Assembly: GCF_014208105.1 (NCBI RefSeq)
Contig: NZ_JACHMQ010000001.1
Coordinates: 6,572,001 to 6,636,000, forward strand
Reading direction: 5' to 3'
Origin: Actinomadura coerulea
GTDB taxonomy: Bacteria; Actinomycetota; Actinomycetes; Streptosporangiales; Streptosporangiaceae
Length of the DNA stretch: 64,000 bases
Positions 58,936-64,000 of the stretch are shown here, in pieces. The stretch's first letter is position 1; every line of letters starts with the position of its first letter. The translations under genes were made by a program, and so were the position numbers. The notes beneath the pieces are model-generated. The model was not told where the DNA came from. It saw only the letters and a program-made list of their open reading frames with translations, and searched no databases.

Positions 58936-59379
58936 TCAGCCGTCGTAGGGGCGTTCGAGGGTGTGGGAGGACGGTCTGTCGACGATGGTGTCGGCGTAGC
59001 CGTCGGCCTTGGAACCGACCTCGAGTTCGATGAATTCGTGGCCCCCGCCAGCGTAGATGAGCGAAACCGGAAACCTGATGAAGGTGCCTTCGGTGTTCCA
59101 ACTCGTCGACCGAGCGCCCCCCACGTCGAAGGCCACAAGGCGCGGTCCGCTTGACAGAAACTCTTCGCAGTCGGAGTCCCGGGAACTGTCGTCCTGCATA
59201 GCGCAGGCCTTTATCCAGTCGCGGTCTCGCACGAGGTCCAGATAGCTGACCAGGGCCGCGCGAGCTCGTGCCTCGTCTCGCTCCTTCGCGTCCCGGCCTT
59301 TGGAGACGAAGGACCACACTCCGATAAGGCAGCAGGTTACGAGGACGGCGAGCCAAGCCGACCGGCGCGGACGTGCCAT
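58936..59379 (-). CDS. Membrane-anchored small protein of unknown function
   Basis: A 147-residue protein. An N-terminal hydrophobic segment (residues about 7-23) acts as signal or anchor, followed by an external domain of about 115 residues starting with an amphipathic helix (RARAALVSYLDLVRDRDWIK) and two Cys (CAMQDDSSRDSDC). This layout resembles small secreted NTF2/SnoaL-like proteins, but I do not assign a family. Confidence 0.65.
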   Translation of the reverse strand: MARPRRSAWLAVLVTCCLIGVWSFVSKGRDAKERDEARARAALVSYLDLVRDRDWIKACAMQDDSSRDSDCEEFLSSGPRLVAFDVGGARSTSWNTEGTFIRFPVSLIYAGGGHEFIELEVGSKADGYADTIVDRPSSHTLERPYDG

Positions 59380-59821
59380 GGACGGTGATGCTACGTGACG
59401 AGTGCTGCTTTCGTCCCTGGCCGTTGCTGCCGAAAAGGGGTTTCGGACTGGTCATCGGGAAAGGCGGGCGGTGCGCCTTTCCCGCGATGCTCGGCCGCGT
59501 CGTGCTCCTCGCTCCCCCGCCGAGCGCAGGCGGCAGAGCGGGCCGGCCGCCTGAGCCGCCCGGCTCCGCGGCCCGGCTCCGTGAGCCGGGCAGGCGATCA
59601 CGGAACGCAGCCGACGGCAGCGACGCGTCACGAGGGCCTTAAACCATCTCCGCTTCTACGGCTGCCAGTGGTAAACGACAATGAAAACGGTTAGCAGGTC
59701 GGAACGATCTTCCATATCGCTTGGGTCACGCTCCTGTGAGCAACTGGAAGATCGGATCAGAATCCGGACGGTTCCGGTTACATTTACGGCCATATCGGGC
59801 CCCTCGGCAAGGAGTACCCCC
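59380..59821. other. Intergenic region
   Basis: This 442-bp gap has a hairpin at 59571-59591 and, from 59640 to 59800, an AT-richer part that should hold the promoter of the secreted protein at 59822. TACATT near 59780 could be a -10, without a good -35. No coding frame is convincing. Confidence 0.45.
59571..59591. terminator. Hairpin, possible terminator
   Basis: GCCCGGCTC pairs perfectly with GAGCCGGGC over a CGT loop. It is not directly behind a called gene, so its purpose is unclear. Confidence 0.4.
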
Positions 59822-60313
59822 ATGCGCAAGAAGACGCGCCGTCTGGCCACCACCGTGGCCGCCTCTGCCCTGCTCGCCGGTGGCCTCGGCTACCTGGCCA
59901 CCCCGGCCATGGCCTACACAGAGAAGTGCACCAGCTACCAGGACACCACGATCGGTACTCCCGGAACCAACGTCAGCGTCCACATCAAGCTGTGCATCGT
60001 CGCCAGCGGCGGCTACCACCAGGCGGTCGCCTACGGAACCTTCAGTGGTGGAGGCGGCACGACCGACAAGTTCGACAACTTCGACCTCAAGGTCCGGGTG
60101 GAGCGGTACGACTCCGTCTACGACACCCACACCTGCGACTTCACCAACCTGATCAACAACAACAGCTCCAGCGCCTTCTCCTGCGGCTGGGCCGTCTCCG
60201 GCTCCAGCCTCAACTACGGATGGAGCGCCGACGGCGCGGTGAACTACGACATCAACCTCGACGGGCTGGGCGGCAAGACCTGGAACCTGACGGGTACCCC
60301 GACCATCTACTGA
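59822..60313 (+). CDS. Small secreted protein of unknown function
   Basis: A 163-residue exported protein. The signal peptide covers about residues 1-31 (RRLATTVAASALLAGGLGYL, cleavage after AMA). The mature protein of about 130 residues has four cysteines that may form two disulfides, and is rich in Gly, Ser, Asn, Tyr with alternating beta-strand patterns (VERYDSVYDTHTCDF; GWSADGAVNYDINLDG). AAGGAG is 8 nt before the ATG. I do not recognise it; a beta-sandwich adhesin or inhibitor fold is possible. Confidence 0.75.
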   Translation: MRKKTRRLATTVAASALLAGGLGYLATPAMAYTEKCTSYQDTTIGTPGTNVSVHIKLCIVASGGYHQAVAYGTFSGGGGTTDKFDNFDLKVRVERYDSVYDTHTCDFTNLINNNSSSAFSCGWAVSGSSLNYGWSADGAVNYDINLDGLGGKTWNLTGTPTIY

Positions 60314-60346
60314 GCCCGGGCGCGGACACGCCAGGTCATCACGGAA

Positions 60347-60376
60347 GAGGCGTCCCTCCATTCGGATGGACGCCTC
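60347..60376 (+). terminator. Terminator after the secreted protein gene
   Basis: GAGGCGTCC (60347-60355) pairs perfectly with GGACGCCTC (60368-60376) over a 12-nt loop, 33 bp after the stop. Confidence 0.65.
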
Positions 60377-60507
60377 ACCCGCATACCCGGGGTCCGGGCC
60401 CGCCCCAGTTCACGAACGGGTCAGCCACGCCCCCGACTATCCGGGCCTCCCGATCGCGCCAGGACCGCCGCCGCAGCGCACGGCGACTCGGCCGGGATTC
60501 GCGGGCA

Positions 60508-61743
60508 CTACCGCAGCTGGTCGCGGCGGCGCGTCAGGTAGGCGATCTCGGCGCTGTTGCCCGCCAGCTCGATCGCCTCGTCGTAGGCCGCGCGCGACTC
60601 CCGGCTTCGGCCCAGCCGGCGCAGCAGGTCGGCGCGGGCGGCGTGATAGGCGTGGTAGCCGGCCAGCGTGTCCCCGAGGCGGTCGACGGCAGCCAGCGCC
60701 ACCTGCGGGCCGTCCAGCTCGGCGACCGCGATGGCCCGGTTGAGGGCGACGATCGGCGAAGGATCGAGGCGGATCAGCTGGTCGTAGAGGGCGAGGACCT
60801 GCGACCAGTCGGTGTCGCGGACGTCGCCGGCGGAGGTGTGCACCGCGTTGATCGCGGCGAGGATCTGGTAGCGGCCCGGAGCCGCCCCCGCGGCGGCTGC
60901 GGCGAGACGCTCGCGCACCAGCCGGTGGCCCTCGGCGATCAGCGCCGCGTCCCAGGCCCCGCGGTCCTGCTCGGCGAGGGAGACCAGTTCGCCGCCGGCC
61001 GAGACCCGGGCGGCGCGGCGGGCCTCGGTGAGCAGCATCAGCGCCAGCAGCCCGGCCGCCTCACCGTCGTCCGGCAGGAGGACGCGGATCAGGCGGGTGA
61101 GCCGGATCGCCTCGGCGGTCAGGTCGTGGCGCAGGGGATCGGTGCCGGGGCCGGTCGCCAGGTAGCCCTCGTTGAACACCAGGTACAGGACGGCGAGCAC
61201 CCCGGTGACGCGAGCCGGAAGATCCTCGGCGGACGGCACCCGGTAGGGGATCCGAGCCGCCTTGATCTTGGCCTTGGCGCGGGTGATCCGCTGCTCCAGG
61301 GTGGTCTCGGCCACCAGGAAGGCGCGGGCGATCTCGGGCACGGTCAGACCGCCGACCATGCGCAGCGTCAGCGCCACGCGGGCCCGCACCGCCAGCGCCG
61401 GATGGCAGCAGGTGAAGATCAGCCGGAGCCGGTCGTCCTCGATGGCGCCGACAGGCTCGGGCGGATCGTCGTCGTAGATCATCTGAGCCTCCCTGTGCTT
61501 GTCGTCGCGCTTGTCCTCGCGCCGGATCCGGTCGATGGCCTTGCGCACGGCGGTGGTGGTCAACCAGGCGCCGGGGTTGGGAGGCACACCGTCGGTCGGC
61601 CACCGCTGCACGGCGGTCGCGAACGCCTCGGCGGCCGCCTCCTCGGCGATGTCGAGGTCACCGAAGCGCCTGGTCAGGGCGGCTACCACCCGGGCCCACT
61701 CCTCGCGGTGGACCCGGGTCACCGCCTCCTCCACGTCGTTCAC
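60508..61743 (-). CDS. ECF42-type sigma factor with TPR-like C-terminus
   Basis: A 411-residue sigma factor. Region 2 covers about residues 10-80 (RRFGDLDIAEEAAAEAFATA; NPGAWLTTTAVRKAIDRIRR), region 4 about 110-165 (CCHPALAVRARVALTLRMVG; PEIARAFLVAETTLEQRI). The long C-terminal part (about 185-411, DUF6596 and TPR-like helices such as IVALNRAIAVAELDGPQVAL) defines the ECF42 group, which is usually linked to YCII/DGPF genes, as here. The GTG start overlaps the YCII stop, so the two are co-translated. Confidence 0.9.
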   Translation of the reverse strand: MNDVEEAVTRVHREEWARVVAALTRRFGDLDIAEEAAAEAFATAVQRWPTDGVPPNPGAWLTTTAVRKAIDRIRREDKRDDKHREAQMIYDDDPPEPVGAIEDDRLRLIFTCCHPALAVRARVALTLRMVGGLTVPEIARAFLVAETTLEQRITRAKAKIKAARIPYRVPSAEDLPARVTGVLAVLYLVFNEGYLATGPGTDPLRHDLTAEAIRLTRLIRVLLPDDGEAAGLLALMLLTEARRAARVSAGGELVSLAEQDRGAWDAALIAEGHRLVRERLAAAAAGAAPGRYQILAAINAVHTSAGDVRDTDWSQVLALYDQLIRLDPSPIVALNRAIAVAELDGPQVALAAVDRLGDTLAGYHAYHAARADLLRRLGRSRESRAAYDEAIELAGNSAEIAYLTRRRDQLR

Positions 61744-62063
61744 TGGAACGGCCGCACCTCGATCTTGCGGTCGCAGACCCTCGACGCCTCGGCGGCGAGC
61801 CTGAGCGCGACGTCCAGATCGGGGGCCTCCCACACCCAGATCCCGGCGAGGTACTCCTTCGACTCCACGAAGGGCCCGTCGCTGAACACCGCCTCCTCGC
61901 CCCGGTTGTCGATGACCGTGGCCGTGCCGGTGTCCGCGAGCCCGCCCGCGAAGACCCAGTACCCCTCGTCGATCAGCCGCTCGTTGAACGCGCTGATCGC
62001 CGGCTGCCTGTCGGTGCTGCCGGGATCGCTCTTGTCGTCGATCACGGAGACCAGGTACCGCAT
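61740..62063 (-). CDS. YCII/DGPF-family protein
   Basis: A 107-residue protein with the YCII ferredoxin-like fold: MRYLVSVIDDKSD at the start, then DGPFVESKEYLAGIWVWEAP, where the DGPF motif gives the family name, and a closing KIEVRPF strand. I take the ATG at 62063 because AAGGAG lies 9 nt upstream; a Met three codons earlier is too close to it. It is coupled to the ECF42 sigma gene. DGPF proteins are the usual partners of ECF42 factors; their function is unknown. Confidence 0.9.
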   Translation of the reverse strand: MRYLVSVIDDKSDPGSTDRQPAISAFNERLIDEGYWVFAGGLADTGTATVIDNRGEEAVFSDGPFVESKEYLAGIWVWEAPDLDVALRLAAEASRVCDRKIEVRPFQ

Positions 62064-62114
62064 CAAGATCATCTCCTTCTTGGTGTCGGGGCGACGTGGT
62101 TCGGGGCCGGGACT

Positions 62115-62738
62115 TCAGGCCGCCGACGCGTGGTGCGGGCGCCCGGCCGGCCGGTAGACCTGGATCGTCACGCCCTTGGAGTCGACGCGCGACTCGACCA
62201 GGTCGAGCGCGAGATCCGGACCCGCGTCCGGGAACAACCGCGCGCCCTGGCCGATCACCACCGGAACGGTCATCAGAGTCATCTCGTCGACCAGGCCGTT
62301 CTCCAGCAGCCACCGGGTCAGCATGCCACTGCCGTGCACCTGCAGCTCACCCCCCGGCTTCGCCTTCAGTTCCCGGACGGCGGCCGCGACGTCTCCGGAC
62401 AGGACGGTCGTGTCCGACCACGCCGGATCGGTCAGCGAGGCCGACGCCACATACTTGGGCCGCGTGTTCAACGCCCGCATGACGGGCTCCCAGTCAGGAA
62501 CGTCCTGGACCGTCCAGGACCCCCACGAACCAGCGAACAGCTCGTAGGTCCGCCGGCCGAACAGGAACGCCTCGGCCCGCTGGTAGGTCTGGTTGATGAA
62601 CGCGTGGGTCTCGGCGTCGCCCATCCCCAGCGCCCAACCACCGCGCTCGAACCCGTTCCTGCGGTCCTCGTCCGACGCGCCCCCGTTCCCCTGCACCACT
62701 CCATCGACGGTGACCTGGGTGATGGTCGTCAGCTTCAT
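62115..62738 (-). CDS. RibD/DHFR-family reductase
   Basis: A 207-residue dihydrofolate-reductase-like protein. Elements of the RibD C-terminal/DHFR fold are TTITQVTVDGVVQGNGG, LFGRRTYELFAGSWG, VHGSGMLTRWLLENGLVDEM and MTVPVVIGQGARLFPD. AAGGGG precedes the ATG. It would use NADPH; the substrate is unknown. It is the first gene of a three-gene operon with the YCII protein and the ECF42-type sigma factor, with a 51-bp gap to the next gene. Confidence 0.88.
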   Translation of the reverse strand: MKLTTITQVTVDGVVQGNGGASDEDRRNGFERGGWALGMGDAETHAFINQTYQRAEAFLFGRRTYELFAGSWGSWTVQDVPDWEPVMRALNTRPKYVASASLTDPAWSDTTVLSGDVAAAVRELKAKPGGELQVHGSGMLTRWLLENGLVDEMTLMTVPVVIGQGARLFPDAGPDLALDLVESRVDSKGVTIQVYRPAGRPHHASAA

Positions 62739-62928
62739 GATCGCGATCCCCTTGCCTCGGTGCCGCCCCCTCGTGGGCGGCCTCACCCCTGCCACGAACG
62801 CCACCACCCCGATCCGACACCGCCCCCCAGAATTTTCGAGAAGACTTCCGGGACGCCGAGCCGCGTCCCCTCTCGCGACCCGCGAGGGCGGGAGGACGGG
62901 AGTTGTTCACTTGCCCCGGAGCCCTCGC

Positions 62929-63891
62929 TCACCACTTGTCGGACCAGTAGATGGCGTCCATGGCCACGCGGATGGGCGGCGCGCCGTTCCGGATGTGCCT
63001 CCAGCCGGCGTCGTTGAGGCTGTAGTTCAGCCGGTAGTGACCGGAGGCCCTGGTGCGCAGGTCGCTGTGGCCCAGACCGGCGATCCCGGCGTAGCGCACC
63101 CGGTGCTGCGCTCCGATGTACTGCGGCGCGGCGCTGGTGGAGTTGACCGCCCGGTCCCTGTCCGTGGCGATCAGCGTCCAGTCGGTGCCGCCGTCGGCCT
63201 GGGGCAGCCGCGTGCCTATCCAGTTCATGAACGAGTTCATCCCGCCCATCTCCCGGCACTGCCTGTCGGACGCGCAGAACGTCGACACGATGGCGCCCTG
63301 GTGCGGCGTGCCGAGCGTGACCACGTCCTGGATCAGCAGCTTGGGCGGCCAGCCCGGTTCGTGGCGCTCGTAGCCGGCGATCGCGGCGCGGGCGACCAGG
63401 CCGCCCATGGAGTGCGCGACGATGTCGACGCTCTGGCCCTTGGACGAGTAGTTCTTGTAGATGTTCTGGGCCAGTTGCCTGCCGAGCTCCTTGATGGGGG
63501 TGTCGGTCGACCCCTTGGCGATCCGCACACAGTTCTTCGGTTCGTCGGTCGAGTAGTAGCCGACCCGGTGGAACTTGCCCGTCCAGCCCCAGCCGCGCAT
63601 CGCCTTCACCGCGCCCGTCCACTTGTCGGCGCAGTTGGTGTCGCTGAGGTTCTCCCTGTACCCCCTGATGAGGTAGACGGGCGTGTTCGCCGAGTCCCCG
63701 CTGACGCGGGTGGAGCCGGCCGCGATCTGCGCGGCGGTGAGGCTTTGGGCCGCCTGGCCGGTCCTGGCGTCTCCGGCGCTCAGCTTGGTCTCCCGGGCGG
63801 ACGTCGCGTCGCATGCCGCCAGGCCCAGGCCGGTCGCCATCACGAGGCCCGCGGCGGCGAAAGCGGCCTTTCTCCGGATGGTGATCGTCAT
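62929..63891 (-). CDS. Secreted lipoprotein lipase/esterase (alpha/beta hydrolase)
   Basis: A 320-residue exported hydrolase. The signal ends in a lipobox LAAC with Cys27, so it is probably a lipoprotein. The nucleophile Ser161 is in AHSMGG, the family's G-x-S-x-G variant. The likely oxyanion region is VYLIRGYRENL, and Asp/His candidates are in SDLRTRASGHYRL. GGGAGG is 6 nt before the ATG. It resembles triacylglycerol lipases of the PGAP1/LipA type found in actinomycetes. The sequence is complete within the window. Confidence 0.88.
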   Translation of the reverse strand: MTITIRRKAAFAAAGLVMATGLGLAACDATSARETKLSAGDARTGQAAQSLTAAQIAAGSTRVSGDSANTPVYLIRGYRENLSDTNCADKWTGAVKAMRGWGWTGKFHRVGYYSTDEPKNCVRIAKGSTDTPIKELGRQLAQNIYKNYSSKGQSVDIVAHSMGGLVARAAIAGYERHEPGWPPKLLIQDVVTLGTPHQGAIVSTFCASDRQCREMGGMNSFMNWIGTRLPQADGGTDWTLIATDRDRAVNSTSAAPQYIGAQHRVRYAGIAGLGHSDLRTRASGHYRLNYSLNDAGWRHIRNGAPPIRVAMDAIYWSDKW

Positions 63892-64000
63892 GATTGGCCT
63901 CCCCTTCGGTAACTTGCGGAGAAGCTACTCAAGGCGAATCAAGGCGGACAGGGCGGAACGGCCTCAATGCCTCGACGGAATTCTGGGGCCCTAGGGCCCT

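Noticed and set aside
59373-59642. An 89-codon frame in the gap before the secreted protein
   Set aside because: No ribosome-binding site, no recognisable domain, and a hairpin lies inside it.

Overview
The window is high-GC DNA with GTG and TTG starts, many stop/start overlaps (ATGA, GTGA) and hairpin terminators mostly without a U-tract. Gene content is that of a filamentous, sporulating actinomycete: chaplin repeats, a WhiJ-like/DUF397/ATP-binding cluster, a eukaryotic-type Ser/Thr kinase, three ECF sigma factors, a ChoD-type cholesterol oxidase and an L,D-transpeptidase. An Actinomadura-like (Thermomonosporaceae) host is my best guess; this is inference from gene style, not from a marker gene. 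No rRNA, tRNA, phage, transposase or CRISPR was seen.

Layout. 0-8 kb: a DHA2 drug exporter, a GbsR/MarR-type regulator divergent from a DUF4097 + DrrA/DrrB-type ABC operon, then a LUD-domain gene divergent from a SigJ/ECF41-like sigma gene with matching promoter-like motifs, and a 38-residue lysine-capped peptide unit with its own terminator. 8-26 kb: cholesterol oxidase, coiled-coil protein, several regulator/enzyme pairs (ArsR/quinone oxidoreductase, MarR/amidohydrolase, ArsR/MFS), a membrane Ser/Thr kinase, an acetyltransferase, an ECF sigma factor with a membrane partner, the WhiJ-like cluster, a sulfotransferase and an L,D-transpeptidase lipoprotein. Gene remnants (PadR, LuxR, GNAT) lie between these genes.

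26.8-40.1 kb: an exopolysaccharide cluster. A polyprenyl-phosphate sugar transferase, an O-antigen-ligase-like polymerase, a MurJ-type flippase, a polysaccharide deacetylase, a GT4 glycosyltransferase, a Wzz-like protein, a BioF2/FemAB-like acyltransferase and a second GT4 are tightly coupled on the + strand. A convergent membrane-anchored GH26 hydrolase overlaps the last GT4 gene by 406 bp. An ATP-grasp enzyme and a flavoprotein follow. Together they could build, flip, polymerise, trim and chemically decorate a surface glycan.

40-49 kb: cell-surface genes. A secreted Gly/His-rich protein, a secreted three-chaplin protein with no sorting signal, a class E-like sortase, a matrixin-type metalloprotease, a PRC-barrel/DUF2382 stress protein and a secreted GH3 glucosidase. 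With the preceding cluster this makes a roughly 22 kb block devoted to the cell surface.

48.8-64 kb: patatin-like lipase + PlsC acyltransferase + S4 RNA-binding protein, two MFS exporters with regulators, two methyltransferases, a frameshifted tandem-domain gene, an AraC regulator, small membrane and secreted proteins, an operon of a DHFR-like reductase + YCII protein + ECF42-type sigma factor, and a secreted lipase. Two near-identical 62-bp hairpins, 14.4 kb apart, each supply the stop codon of the gene they follow.
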